The notes below the pieces were generated by a model. It had not been told where the DNA came from, searched no databases, and saw only the letters and a list, made by a program, of their open reading frames with translations. The translations under genes and the position numbers were made by a program. A DNA stretch of 64,000 nt from an uncultured Bacillota bacterium (GTDB taxonomy: Bacteria; Bacillota_I; Bacilli_A; RF39; UBA660). Below are positions 14,880 through 23,506 of the stretch, piece after piece. The stretch's first letter is position 1. Each line of letters begins with the position of its first letter. Where the stretch lies: contig ONIZ01000001.1 in the NCBI GenBank assembly GCA_900317975.1, forward strand, positions 346,107 through 410,106, given 5' to 3'.

Positions 14880-16769
14880 ATGACTCAAAAGGAAAAACTG
14901 GAGCTTTACAATAAAGCAAAAGAGGCTTATTACAATGGTCAGGAGATTATGACTGACTATGAGTTTGACCAATTGGAGAAGGAGCTTGGTCTTGAGAACA
15001 AATCAAATGTCGGTTCTAAGCATAATCCTTCTTATACCGTCAAGCATCCATTCATTATGGGTTCTCTTTCAAAAGTACAGATCCATAAAGACAAGGATGG
15101 CAACATTGACTGGAAAAAATACAATGAGCAGGTTGCTAACTATATTGATATGGAGAATTCTTTTCATGTTATCATTACTCCTAAATTTGATGGTTGCTCA
15201 TTTGAATGTGAAATCAACAATGACAAGATCCAGTCAATTTCTTCAAGAGGAGATGGCAAATGGGGTAAAGACTTAATGAATCATCTAATCAATTTCATTC
15301 CAAGTGAATATGTACATTTAGAGGGCCATTATGTACTTCGTGGAGAGGTATTGGTGAAGAAGTCAATATTTGAACAGAAATATGCAGAGAAGTTTACTAA
15401 TCCCCGTTCGTTTGTTTCTGGTGTTTTGAACCGAGATTATAGTGGATTAGATAAAGAATTTCTTGAAATGCTTAATGATCTTTCAATTGTTATTTATGAC
15501 TATAGATCTGAGCGTTATGGGACTTGGATTGATCATGAGTTTACTGAGCTTCCTTATAATAATGTTCTTCCTTCTTATTATAATAGAGATGCTTCAATTT
15601 ATGAATCTGATGCTCTTGAGAAAGTATATAATGCATATGCTGATTATCGAAAGACCTGTGAATATGCTTTGGATGGAATTGTAATCAAACCTATTGTTAA
15701 GAATCGTAGAAATAATCTTACTGAACATCGTCCTAAGGATTGTGTAGCAATTAAATTCATTCCCATGCTTCAGGAAACAGAAGTCGTGAATATCACCTGG
15801 AACCTCGGTAAGACTCATGAATTCATTCCTATTATTTGGGTAAAACCTGTAGAGATGGATGGCCGAATGGTACAGAAGTGTTCAGGTCATAATCTTGGTT
15901 ATCTTCGTCAAAAAGGAATTACTGTTGGTGCAAAGATTATTATGAGTTTGGCTGGTGACATTATTCCATTTATGTACAAGGTGACTCAAGAAAATCCTGA
16001 TGGAGAAATCCCAATGCCAACTACTTATGGTTATTATGAGGATGACATCCACCTGATGGCACTTATGGAGATGAAAGACAGAATCAGAATGCAATTCTTG
16101 TCTTCAGTAACATCACTTAATATCCCAACAATTGGTAATCAAACTGCAAAAGAAATATGGGAATATTTAGACAATACTGATGAACAAACTATGGAGTTTT
16201 TTGAAGTGGAGAAAAAAGAAATGCCATTCAATATTCTGCTTTGCTCACCTGAGGAAGTTTATTTTGGCGCTGGTTGTGGAAAACTTGGAGAAAATGCCAA
16301 GAAAGCATTTAAGAACATTCTTGATAATCTCACTCTTAATGACATTGTCAAATCATGTAATTTTCCATTCTGTGGTCCAAAAGTTGCAGAACAGGTTGTA
16401 AATCATCTTCTTGGTGAAATTCCTAATTGGGCTCATCTTGCAACAGAAGGATATCTTTGGGTATATGATACTAATTCATGGCAATATCAAAATGTTATGA
16501 AGATTCTGAATCATCTTGGAAAGAATTTTGATGACTTCAAGTTCCAACATCAAGAAGCTGTCAAAGAATCATCCAATCAGATTCCAGTCATTCTTACTGG
16601 TGAACCTGTCAACTATAAGTCAAAGGGAGAGTTCTTGAAGCTTAACCCACAATATAGAAATACAGGATCATGGAAAGAGGTACAGATTGTATTTACCAAT
16701 TCTATGGATAGTAATACAGGCAAGATGAAGAAAGCAAGAGAGAAGAACATTGAAATTAGATTATATTAA
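14880..16769 (+). CDS. ligA: NAD+-dependent DNA ligase
   Basis: The 629-residue protein follows LigA order: an N-terminal NMN-binding region (MTDYEFDQLEKEL), adenylation motif KFDG with the nucleophile K102, SSRGDG, LRGEVLV, FTNPRSFVSGVLNR, VAIKF and an OB region, then HhH-like repeats and a short C-terminal BRCT-like segment (IPVILTGEPVNYKSKGEF). It seals nicks using NAD+ and releases NMN and AMP. I do not see the four-Cys zinc finger normal in cellular LigA, so this part is reduced. Its NAD+ demand fits the NAD salvage genes in the same window. Confidence 0.93.
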   Translation: MTQKEKLELYNKAKEAYYNGQEIMTDYEFDQLEKELGLENKSNVGSKHNPSYTVKHPFIMGSLSKVQIHKDKDGNIDWKKYNEQVANYIDMENSFHVIITPKFDGCSFECEINNDKIQSISSRGDGKWGKDLMNHLINFIPSEYVHLEGHYVLRGEVLVKKSIFEQKYAEKFTNPRSFVSGVLNRDYSGLDKEFLEMLNDLSIVIYDYRSERYGTWIDHEFTELPYNNVLPSYYNRDASIYESDALEKVYNAYADYRKTCEYALDGIVIKPIVKNRRNNLTEHRPKDCVAIKFIPMLQETEVVNITWNLGKTHEFIPIIWVKPVEMDGRMVQKCSGHNLGYLRQKGITVGAKIIMSLAGDIIPFMYKVTQENPDGEIPMPTTYGYYEDDIHLMALMEMKDRIRMQFLSSVTSLNIPTIGNQTAKEIWEYLDNTDEQTMEFFEVEKKEMPFNILLCSPEEVYFGAGCGKLGENAKKAFKNILDNLTLNDIVKSCNFPFCGPKVAEQVVNHLLGEIPNWAHLATEGYLWVYDTNSWQYQNVMKILNHLGKNFDDFKFQHQEAVKESSNQIPVILTGEPVNYKSKGEFLKLNPQYRNTGSWKEVQIVFTNSMDSNTGKMKKAREKNIEIRLY

Positions 16770-16781
16770 TATTAAAAAATT

Positions 16782-17141
16782 ATGATTATGACAATTCCTT
16801 TACATTTTATTATTTGTGGTGCCTTTGTTATCTTGGTAATTGGCCTTTTACTTGGTAATAAGATTGGACAGATGGGTATGACTAAATTCAATATCAATGC
16901 TGATTTAATTGTAAAACCTGATGGTTTTCTAGGACCCGAATTTAAGGTAGTAAAAGTTGAAGAAGCATGTGAGAAACATAAAATAGATAGGTTGAAGACT
17001 AATGAACATGGATATACTACAAAGATTGCAAAATATACAATCCAGAATTCTTTCTATTCATGGAAAAAAGACATATATATTTTCTATGATAAACTCGGAC
17101 AATATAATGTCGGTGATATACTTTATTTAACAAAATATTAA
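16782..17141 (+). CDS. Membrane-anchored hypothetical protein (119 aa)
   Basis: One N-terminal membrane segment (about 7-27) precedes a soluble domain ending DKLGQYNVGDILYLTKY. The closing 'VGD-L-L' resembles the ends of the lipoprotein at 24581 and of family E, so these may share a small beta-barrel domain displayed on a membrane. The function is unknown. Confidence 0.65.
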   Translation: MIMTIPLHFIICGAFVILVIGLLLGNKIGQMGMTKFNINADLIVKPDGFLGPEFKVVKVEEACEKHKIDRLKTNEHGYTTKIAKYTIQNSFYSWKKDIYIFYDKLGQYNVGDILYLTKY

Positions 17142-17145
17142 ACAT

Positions 17146-17544
17146 ATGAAATACAAAGATGATTTGAAAATTGAATTCAGGGCCGTTCCTTATGCATCTG
17201 AGCATGTATTAGAATATAGGATTAGTCCAGACCAAGACTTGACATATTATAATGAATATTCTTTTCTTAAGTTCTTCACATTTAGAATAAAGAAGAAATA
17301 TGATACTAATTGGAATAAAGCATGGCGATTTTTAAATTATGCAACAGCTTATCGCTATCCTGAATCTGAAGTTGATCCTCATCCAATATTCATATATAAA
17401 CAATTAGATCTTGAATCATTCAAAATTAATTTTCCAACAATTGGACAATTTTTTAAGTATCTTGATGATATTAGCGATAAAGAAAGAGAAGAATATAAAA
17501 AAGCAAGAGAAAAGTATTTAAAGGATCATACTGTCTGGTATTAA
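17146..17544 (+). CDS. Hypothetical protein (132 aa)
   Basis: This aromatic-rich protein has FLKFFTFRIKKKYDTNWNKAW in its centre and a helical basic tail. I recall similar short proteins from Bacteroidota phage genomes without a function. It ends just before a promoter. Confidence 0.65.
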   Translation: MKYKDDLKIEFRAVPYASEHVLEYRISPDQDLTYYNEYSFLKFFTFRIKKKYDTNWNKAWRFLNYATAYRYPESEVDPHPIFIYKQLDLESFKINFPTIGQFFKYLDDISDKEREEYKKAREKYLKDHTVWY

Positions 17545-17547
17545 TAA

Positions 17548-17584
17548 TTGAATTTTTTGCAAACATAACTATATTAATATTGTA
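17548..17584 (+). promoter_or_regulatory. Phage consensus promoter
   Basis: TTGAAT, 16 bases, TATATT, then AATATTGTAATT. It is a full match and drives a single gene before the next promoter 485 bases on. Confidence 0.75.
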
Positions 17585-17598
17585 ATTAAAATAAAATT

Positions 17599-18030
17599 AT
17601 GAGCAAGTTTGAAAAAATTTTATGCAGTATTGGTCTATTAGTTATCTTAGGTTTTGGAAGTTATGCTATTATGACGCCATCTGATAAGCTTATCAGAGAA
17701 GACGGAAACTATTTGTATTATATGCAGTACACTACATGGGGATTTGATTCTGCTATTCATAAGTTTCATAAGCCAATTTATTATGATGGATATGTCGCAG
17801 ACATAGATATTAATGAACATATAATTGGCATTCCTGGAAAAGGTGGTCACTGGGAAACAGATATTAAAGTTATTATTTCATATGACAACAGAACATATAC
17901 ATATGAAGATGATAAATTTGGTTATGGTAGAACTTCAACTTATCATAATGGTGATATAATTAATAAAGGAGATAAAGTGAAGGTTATTGAAACATTTTAT
18001 CCAAGATATGAAGTTACATTTTTCAAATAA
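17599..18030 (+). CDS. Membrane-anchored protein, family E copy 2 (143 aa)
   Basis: An N-terminal membrane segment (about 8-26) is followed by a beta-rich domain. It is paralogous to the protein at 2807-3217, sharing HKPIYYDGY, the GIPGKGG stretch and the terminal VKVIETFYPR. It is transcribed alone between two consensus promoters, which suggests regulated or high expression. A surface or superinfection role is only a guess. Confidence 0.75.
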   Translation: MSKFEKILCSIGLLVILGFGSYAIMTPSDKLIREDGNYLYYMQYTTWGFDSAIHKFHKPIYYDGYVADIDINEHIIGIPGKGGHWETDIKVIISYDNRTYTYEDDKFGYGRTSTYHNGDIINKGDKVKVIETFYPRYEVTFFK

Positions 18031-18032
18031 TA

Positions 18033-18070
18033 TTGAATTTTTCTTATAAATAACTATATTATAATTGTAA
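18033..18070 (+). promoter_or_regulatory. Phage consensus promoter
   Basis: TTGAAT, 16 bases, TATATT, then ATAATTGTAATT. The -35 begins just after the stop codon of the preceding gene. Confidence 0.75.
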
Positions 18071-18114
18071 TTATTGCAAATTAAATTTATAAATTTATAA
18101 TAAAATATTTATAT

Positions 18115-18270
18115 ATGAGACATTGGAAAGTACAGATTAAAGAACGTGGAAATAATCATATTTTGACTCCTGAATTGGTTGGCAATTATGATGAAAAGGA
18201 CTGCATTAAGTTTTTTGGGCTTGATGAGCCTGATGTAGAGTGGTATAAGTTAGAGGAAGTCACAAAATAA
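18115..18270 (+). CDS. Small hypothetical protein (51 aa)
   Basis: This short frame begins MRHWKVQIKERGNNH and is the first gene after a promoter. It reads like a small two-layer alpha/beta protein. The function is unknown. Confidence 0.6.
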   Translation: MRHWKVQIKERGNNHILTPELVGNYDEKDCIKFFGLDEPDVEWYKLEEVTK

Positions 18271-18278
18271 TTTCTATT

Positions 18279-19043
18279 ATGGCAGCAATTGACAAGATTT
18301 ATGTAAAAACCAGAGACCAGTATCTTCAGTTTAAAGAATGGTGTGAGAAACAGCCAACATTTACTGATAAGTATGGAAAGACTACAAGGCTTATTGATTA
18401 TGTCTATAAGCATAATGAAGATTGGGATGGTGGTGTTGCCTTTATGGGCCCTTATTATCTTGATGCTTATCTAATCAAGAATTGTCCATTTGATTTTATT
18501 CAGAAAGAGCTAATGGTCAATTATGGGCATTGGTCTCAGGAAAAAATTGATGATGCTTATAATTGTGTAATGCATCGTACGGAAGAAAATAAAGATTTCT
18601 ATAGTTGGCTTACTCCTGATGATTTTGTCATTGTTGATGGTGTTATTACTATGCCTAATCTTGAAGTTTCCGACTATCAATTAATCAAAGAAGGCAAGCT
18701 ATATAATAAGCCAACAACTAATAAAGAATATGTTGTTGGTAAGCATTTCAAATGTATTAGGCATCCATATATCAAATATAATACTCCGTTTGGTATTAAG
18801 AACTGGTGGATTGATATTGATCCTCCTAAAGATTTGGGTTATATGTGGTATCATTCTGAGTATAATTCATGGGATTTCTGTGATGAGTTTGTTATTGCTG
18901 ATTGGTCTAGTTCAACTGCGCATTGTCATACCGTTAAAGCATTGAAAAGATTGATGCTTAAATGGAAACTTCCTGTTGGAACTATTGTAAGAGCAACTGG
19001 AAGATATATTCCAGAAACTTATGAGTTTAGAATTACAAAATAA
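18279..19043 (+). CDS. Hypothetical protein (254 aa)
   Basis: This is a soluble protein rich in Trp, Tyr and Asp, with a repeated style of motif (EWCEKQPTF, WDFCDEFVIADW). The C-terminal part (LMLKWKLPVGTIVRATGRYIPETYEF) resembles a small beta domain. I recognise no family. It is probably not membrane associated. Confidence 0.7.
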   Translation: MAAIDKIYVKTRDQYLQFKEWCEKQPTFTDKYGKTTRLIDYVYKHNEDWDGGVAFMGPYYLDAYLIKNCPFDFIQKELMVNYGHWSQEKIDDAYNCVMHRTEENKDFYSWLTPDDFVIVDGVITMPNLEVSDYQLIKEGKLYNKPTTNKEYVVGKHFKCIRHPYIKYNTPFGIKNWWIDIDPPKDLGYMWYHSEYNSWDFCDEFVIADWSSSTAHCHTVKALKRLMLKWKLPVGTIVRATGRYIPETYEFRITK

Positions 19044-19068
19044 TTATTTATAAGTGATTTATACTGAT

Positions 19069-19194
19069 ATGAAAAGTTATATCAATATGAAAGAAATTAT
19101 AAGAAATTTAGGTGAGCATATTAATAATTATCCTCATACTAAAGCGCAAGAAAACATTTATTATCTCCTTTGTAAAATTGTTTATGGAAAATAA
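19069..19194 (+). CDS. Small hypothetical protein (41 aa)
   Basis: This short frame (MKSYINMKEIIRNLGEH) has good spacing between its neighbours. The opening 'KSYI' recalls the start of family C proteins, but the rest does not match. The call rests on position. Confidence 0.45.
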   Translation: MKSYINMKEIIRNLGEHINNYPHTKAQENIYYLLCKIVYGK

Positions 19195-19212
19195 AAATTA
19201 AACTATAAGATT

Positions 19213-20691
19213 ATGAACTACGAAGAATTTAACAAAGGTTGTTTTGAAGAAGCAAAAAGACTTTATAAAACAGCTAATGCAGATCAAAGATATGTACTTG
19301 AAAAACTTTTCCCAGAACTCAAAGAGTCCGAGGATGAGAGGGTAAAGAAAACATTAATTGAATATTTTAATGCTTATCCTAAAGATTATTATGGGGAACT
19401 TAAAAAGAGTCATATTCTTGCTTGGCTTGAAAAGCAAGCTGAGAATAATAAATGGAAACCATCTAAAGATGAAATGGATGCTTTATATGGATTGGCATAT
19501 ATAACCAATAAAATGGATGACAAAAAAGATGAAGCGATTACAAAATTATATCAAGACTTAAAAAGGGAATTCTTTAATGGAGTTAGTTATGAGAATATGT
19601 TTCCTTCAAGTCCGGTAGATGCTCCAATAATAAATGGAAACCAAGATGAACAGAATCCCCCTGATAATGTTGAACTAAAGTTTAAGGTTCATGATTGGGT
19701 AGTGTTTAATAATAAACATCAATCTACTTATCAAGTAGAAAAAATAGAAGATGGGTATTATATTCTTAGACATACACATGGTGGAACATTTAGAGTATGT
19801 GTACTACATGATGAAAGTCTTAGACTTTGGGATATTACCAAAGATGCAAAGGATGGTGATGTGCTTTCATTTAAGAATGATATATGTGGTATAATTATTT
19901 GTAAATCTCCTACTGATTATGATACAGGAAGTTATTGCAGACTTGTAAATGATAATTTTATAAATATAGAAGAAAGTGGATGGGATTCTACATTACTTGT
20001 TCCAACTACCAGAGAACAGTGTGTTCTTTTATTTGAAAAAATGCATGAAGCAGGATATGAATGGGATGATATGAATAAAAAGTTGAAAAAAATTGAGCAG
20101 GCGTCTGTTGATAAAGTTAAACCTATATTTAATGTTGGTGATAAAATACAACACTTAAAAGATTGTGGGACTATTATGACTATTGAAAAAATAGAAAATG
20201 ATGAATATATATTTGCCAACAACATGGGCCATACTACTATTGAAAACGGAAATAAATGGTATCTTGTAGAGCAGAATCCTATTTGGGGTGAAGAGGATGA
20301 ACATAGGATTAAAGATATTGTTTATTTCCTTGAAACAGCTAAGAAACATTATGCAAGTACGGAAGAATTAGATGCTTGTATTAATTGGCTCAAATCCCTC
20401 AAATATATTAATAAACATTCATATACATTTGATGAAATAGATAAAGAAATATTGAATGCCGCTATTTTATTTGCTATGAATAGTACTGATGAATTTGCTT
20501 GCAATGGTGTAAATAAAGAAGATGTTATTGATTGGCTCAAATCCCTCAGACCTCAGAACCATTGGAAGCCAAGTGATGAGCAGATGAGAATACTTGACCT
20601 TGCAATAAGAGGTGGAATAAACCACGGAACGAGAGAAGAAACTACTCTTGTATCATTACTTAATGATTTAAAGAAACTAAAGGAGGAGTAA
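19213..20691 (+). CDS. Family D modular protein, copy 1 (492 aa)
   Basis: This is a mosaic of modules that recur in four proteins of this window. In order: an N-terminal helical unit with LEKLFPELKESEDERV ... ILAWLEKQAE; beta units FKVHDWVV and IFNVGDKIQ (SH3-like 'GDWV' type); DAKDGDVLSF; the 'TTREQCVLLFEKMHEAGYEWDDMNKKLKKI' type unit; and 'INWLKSLK' units ending with HWKPSDEQM. I recall such mosaics in Bacteroidota phages and metagenomes, all uncharacterised. Part order and number differ between copies, which suggests shuffling by recombination. No catalytic motif is visible. Confidence 0.8.
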   Translation: MNYEEFNKGCFEEAKRLYKTANADQRYVLEKLFPELKESEDERVKKTLIEYFNAYPKDYYGELKKSHILAWLEKQAENNKWKPSKDEMDALYGLAYITNKMDDKKDEAITKLYQDLKREFFNGVSYENMFPSSPVDAPIINGNQDEQNPPDNVELKFKVHDWVVFNNKHQSTYQVEKIEDGYYILRHTHGGTFRVCVLHDESLRLWDITKDAKDGDVLSFKNDICGIIICKSPTDYDTGSYCRLVNDNFINIEESGWDSTLLVPTTREQCVLLFEKMHEAGYEWDDMNKKLKKIEQASVDKVKPIFNVGDKIQHLKDCGTIMTIEKIENDEYIFANNMGHTTIENGNKWYLVEQNPIWGEEDEHRIKDIVYFLETAKKHYASTEELDACINWLKSLKYINKHSYTFDEIDKEILNAAILFAMNSTDEFACNGVNKEDVIDWLKSLRPQNHWKPSDEQMRILDLAIRGGINHGTREETTLVSLLNDLKKLKEE

Positions 20692-20693
20692 CT

Positions 20694-20855
20694 ATGAAGA
20701 AATACATATCACCAAATACAGAAATAGTAGTATGTGGGCATTCAACAATTCTTACTGCAAGTATCATAGCAAGATGTAATACTTGGTGTAAGATGTGGCA
20801 TATATGTCGTGATAGAGAAAATGGTAAACCTTGTGAAGACTTTATATTAAAATAA
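20694..20855 (+). CDS. Small Cys/Trp-rich peptide (53 aa)
   Basis: The product begins MKKYISPNTEIVV and has several Cys and Trp residues (ARCNTWCKMWHICRDREN). It follows copy 1 of family D by two bases, and the AGGAGG upstream is part of that gene's coding tail. The short MKKYISP-type N-terminus looks like a leader, so a secreted or modified peptide is possible but unproven. Confidence 0.55.
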   Translation: MKKYISPNTEIVVCGHSTILTASIIARCNTWCKMWHICRDRENGKPCEDFILK

Positions 20856-20892
20856 CTTAAACAATTAAAGAAACTAAAGGAGGAAGAAAATT

Positions 20893-21246
20893 ATGATTAC
20901 CGAAGATTATGTATCTGTTGATGTAGCTAAGCTACTCAAAGAAAAGGGGATGGATAAATCTTATTTCAAACATTATGTACAAAAAAACAATAATGATGGA
21001 ACAAGTGAAGCAGTAATTGTTTGTACTCATCAGGCTGCTATGAAGTGGTTGAGAGAAAAGCACAACATCTGCATCTCCATATATCCTGATAAAGGAAACA
21101 GATATGAAGCGGTTCTTTACAACATTAAAGATGATGTAGAAATTATACTACAATCTTTTGGGATTTATGGTAGTCATATCTTTGAAGATTCTTATGAAGA
21201 AGCTGTTGAAGCTGCATTGAAATATTGTCTTGAAAATTTGATTTAA
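20893..21246 (+). CDS. Family B protein, copy 1 (117 aa)
   Basis: This is one of four paralogs sharing M(I/K)xEDxVSxxVAxLLKEKG at the N-terminus, APTHQMAMKWLREx-NI in the middle, and YEEAVEAALKxxLENLI at the C-terminus. The ends are nearly invariant and the stretches between them vary. The family is familiar to me from Bacteroidota phage and metagenome proteins but has no assigned role. A 20-base stretch upstream duplicates the 3' end of family D copy 1. Confidence 0.75.
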   Translation: MITEDYVSVDVAKLLKEKGMDKSYFKHYVQKNNNDGTSEAVIVCTHQAAMKWLREKHNICISIYPDKGNRYEAVLYNIKDDVEIILQSFGIYGSHIFEDSYEEAVEAALKYCLENLI

Positions 21247-21295
21247 TTTTTCTGTATTTGTTTCTATTTTATATTTATAATATAAATAACAAGTT

Positions 21296-21460
21296 ATGGT
21301 TTGTAAGAATATTTCAACACAAATAGAATATAGGTATACATTTGTTGAGAATGGAAATGTAAGACTTGTAGATAAAGATTCAAATGAAATTATTGAGTCT
21401 TATGAGAATTGGTGTGCAGATTATTATATAACAGATAAATGGAGAAATACACCCCGATAA
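21296..21460 (+). CDS. Small hypothetical protein (54 aa)
   Basis: This frame (MVCKNISTQIEYRYTF) has an acidic middle and aromatic tail. No family is recognised; it is called on its intact frame and spacing. Confidence 0.5.
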   Translation: MVCKNISTQIEYRYTFVENGNVRLVDKDSNEIIESYENWCADYYITDKWRNTPR

Positions 21461-21484
21461 TAAAAATACATAAAAATTACATTA

Positions 21485-21916
21485 ATGGAGGTTAAAGACT
21501 TTAGTTTAAAAGATAATGAAATATTGACTGCCAAAGATTTAGAATTGGGAGATTGGGTATATAATGAAAAGAATGAGATATGTAAAGTACATTCAATATC
21601 TCAGATATTTGATTCTAATATTCATCTTGATAATTATTCAAAACCTAATGATGGAACATTTGAGTTTGCTTTTGAAGTCTATCCGATTCCACTTACTGAA
21701 GATATCTTTAATAAGAATTTTAGTGATGATATAATATCTTGGCGTTCTGTAGATTATCCAACAAAATTATTTGTTATTATATATACAGAAGAAGGAACTG
21801 ATGCAAATGATGTAATAATAACAATAGAATACGTTCATGAACTTCAACATTTATTAAGGCTTCTTAAGATTGAAAAGAAAATTGTATTAGATTTTTTAAT
21901 AGACAATAATAATTAA
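21485..21916 (+). CDS. Hypothetical protein (143 aa)
   Basis: The core (LGDWVYNEKNEICKVHSISQIFDS ... FEFAFEVYPIPLTEDIFNKNF) matches a pattern I recall from Bacteroidota phage and metagenome proteins: a 'DLxxGDWV' beta unit, then 'PIPLTxEIL', then 'YVHELQHLLRLLKI' near the end. The function is unknown. Confidence 0.7.
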   Translation: MEVKDFSLKDNEILTAKDLELGDWVYNEKNEICKVHSISQIFDSNIHLDNYSKPNDGTFEFAFEVYPIPLTEDIFNKNFSDDIISWRSVDYPTKLFVIIYTEEGTDANDVIITIEYVHELQHLLRLLKIEKKIVLDFLIDNNN

Positions 21917-21923
21917 TATATAT

Positions 21924-22406
21924 ATGAGTACCAAGAACAAACTACACAAAATTTCAGTAGATTATGATATGAATAAAGATCTATTAGAAGGTGTGCATAA
22001 CTGGTGTTATAATAACATTTCATATACAGACTTAGTAAAAATACTTCGTAAAATTAATACAAATCGTCACAAAATAGTTCATGAGTTCACATTAGAAAAG
22101 AACTATTTGGTCAATGACACTATTGATAATATTATTGAATATCTAAAAGATTTGAAAGAAAAAGGATATGATTCAATTGGAGAAGAATGGTCTGGTTATG
22201 AAGATAATTATTTTGTTGCATATAAGCATGATGATGAAGAAACCGATGAAGAGTATTACAAGAGACTTGCACATGAAGCAGATCATCTATATATAGAATT
22301 GAGAAATAATCTAAAGAAAAAAGAAGAAAAAATCAATGAATTGAATAAGTTAAAAGAACAGATCAAAAATATAGAAAATGAATTATTGAATTATGAGGAA
22401 ATATAA
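21924..22406 (+). CDS. Hypothetical coiled-coil protein (160 aa)
   Basis: Charged helices dominate, with a C-terminal coiled coil (about 120-158) rich in Lys, Glu and Asn. The N-terminal half contains HNWCYNNISYTDLV. The function is unknown. It overlaps the next gene by 14 bases. Confidence 0.65.
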   Translation: MSTKNKLHKISVDYDMNKDLLEGVHNWCYNNISYTDLVKILRKINTNRHKIVHEFTLEKNYLVNDTIDNIIEYLKDLKEKGYDSIGEEWSGYEDNYFVAYKHDDEETDEEYYKRLAHEADHLYIELRNNLKKKEEKINELNKLKEQIKNIENELLNYEEI

Positions 22407-22551
22407 GACATTTTGTTACCCAGAAAGTGTTATTAGATTTTTGGATGAATTAGAAAACAAGGGAGTTTTACCACAAAATATTCATATTACTGAATCTGAT
22501 AGAATCTTCACCGTTTTCTATAAAGACAAACCAACAAGAACAAATTTATAG
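22393..22551 (+). CDS. Small hypothetical protein (52 aa)
   Basis: This short frame (MRKYKTFCYPESVIRFLDEL) overlaps the previous gene and ends one base before the next, as usual for this operon style. The function is unknown. Confidence 0.55.
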   Translation: MRKYKTFCYPESVIRFLDELENKGVLPQNIHITESDRIFTVFYKDKPTRTNL

Positions 22552-22552
22552 A

Positions 22553-22828
22553 ATGATTGATATGAAAGAGAAAATACTTAAAGAAATTGATAGTTTTGTC
22601 AACATATGCTATACAATGCTCAGGATCGGCGCAGGTAATTTTGCTAAAGAGAATTTTCCAAGACTAGTAGAGAATTTCTATGATGAAAACAGATCTGATG
22701 AAGAAAACTATAAAGCAATAAAAGATATGTTTGAATTGAATATTGTATTTAATCAGGAAACCAATGAAGAAGTTGCAAAAACTATTCAAATATTCTTAGA
22801 AGGTTGGTATGACAAAATTAAGATATAA
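22553..22828 (+). CDS. Hypothetical acidic protein (91 aa)
   Basis: The protein is helical, with DENRSDEENYKAIKDMFELN in its centre. No family is recognised. It is the last gene before a terminator-promoter element. Confidence 0.65.
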   Translation: MIDMKEKILKEIDSFVNICYTMLRIGAGNFAKENFPRLVENFYDENRSDEENYKAIKDMFELNIVFNQETNEEVAKTIQIFLEGWYDKIKI

Positions 22829-22830
22829 TT

Positions 22831-22862
22831 AATCCAGAAATTGAATTTTCTGGATTTTTTTC
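22831..22862 (+). terminator. Terminator whose loop is the next promoter's -35 hexamer
   Basis: AATCCAGAAA pairs perfectly with TTTCTGGATT around a six-base loop that is exactly TTGAAT. A run of T follows and serves as both U-tract and promoter spacer. The same element recurs at 34518. Confidence 0.8.
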
Positions 22863-22880
22863 TATATTATAATATGTAAT
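22841..22880 (+). promoter_or_regulatory. Phage consensus promoter embedded in terminator
   Basis: TTGAAT, 16 bases (mostly the terminator's right arm and T-run), TATATT, then ATAATATGTAAT. It drives the family B array. Confidence 0.75.
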
Positions 22881-22896
22881 ATTAACATATTTAATT

Positions 22897-23295
22897 ATGA
22901 TTAAAGAAGACTATGTATCATTTGAAGTAGCCAAATTACTTAAAGAGAAAGGGTTTGATGAATATTGCTTGAAAAATTATTGGAGTTCTGATAAAGAACT
23001 TCATGATTGGAAATGGGAATTAAGCTATAAACGAAATAGTGATGGAAATCGTAATACAAAAGATTGTGCAGCACCAACACTTCAAATGGCAATGAAGTGG
23101 TTGAGGAAGGAACATAACATATTATTATTTCCCCTTCCAGCACAAGAAAATGGAAAACTTGTATATCTTGTAGAAGTTTGGACTTGGAATGAAGAAGAAG
23201 GTATATATGAATGTGCTTATGCTCCTATGCCAAGAAAAGAACCAGAGCAAGCTATTGAAGCTGCTATTAAATATTCACTTGAAAATTTGATTTAA
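22897..23295 (+). CDS. Family B protein, copy 2 (132 aa)
   Basis: It has the family B ends (MIKEDYVSFEVAKLLKEKG and AAIKYSLENLI) and the internal APTLQMAMKWLRKEHNI. It carries a longer variable segment than copy 1. It heads an array of alternating family B and small unrelated genes. Confidence 0.75.
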   Translation: MIKEDYVSFEVAKLLKEKGFDEYCLKNYWSSDKELHDWKWELSYKRNSDGNRNTKDCAAPTLQMAMKWLRKEHNILLFPLPAQENGKLVYLVEVWTWNEEEGIYECAYAPMPRKEPEQAIEAAIKYSLENLI

Positions 23296-23313
23296 AAAAT
23301 AGGAGAATAGATT

Positions 23314-23502
23314 ATGGCACAAGAAGATAAAGATCTGTGTAAGACATGTGAACATTATTGGAAAGATTTTCCATACCCATTGGAATATGTTGTATCTCAT
23401 TGTGAAATTCTTGATAAAAGGGATGGCTTATCTGCAAATATGAATGAAAAGGTGCCTTATCCTTGTTTGAAATGCCCATTTAATAGTTATAAGAAAAAAT
23501 AA
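23314..23502 (+). CDS. Small Cys-rich protein (62 aa)
   Basis: Two Cys pairs (CKTCEHY and CLKCPF), with a Cys in SHCEI between, suggest a zinc-binding mini-domain. The MAQEDKDLCKTCEHY opening resembles small phage zinc proteins. The function is unknown. Confidence 0.65.
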   Translation: MAQEDKDLCKTCEHYWKDFPYPLEYVVSHCEILDKRDGLSANMNEKVPYPCLKCPFNSYKKK

Positions 23503-23506
23503 TTAT

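Noticed and set aside
20680..20890. AGGAGG motifs as evidence of general Shine-Dalgarno use
   Set aside because: One copy is part of a coding sequence and the other is its duplication; most genes here have no such motif.
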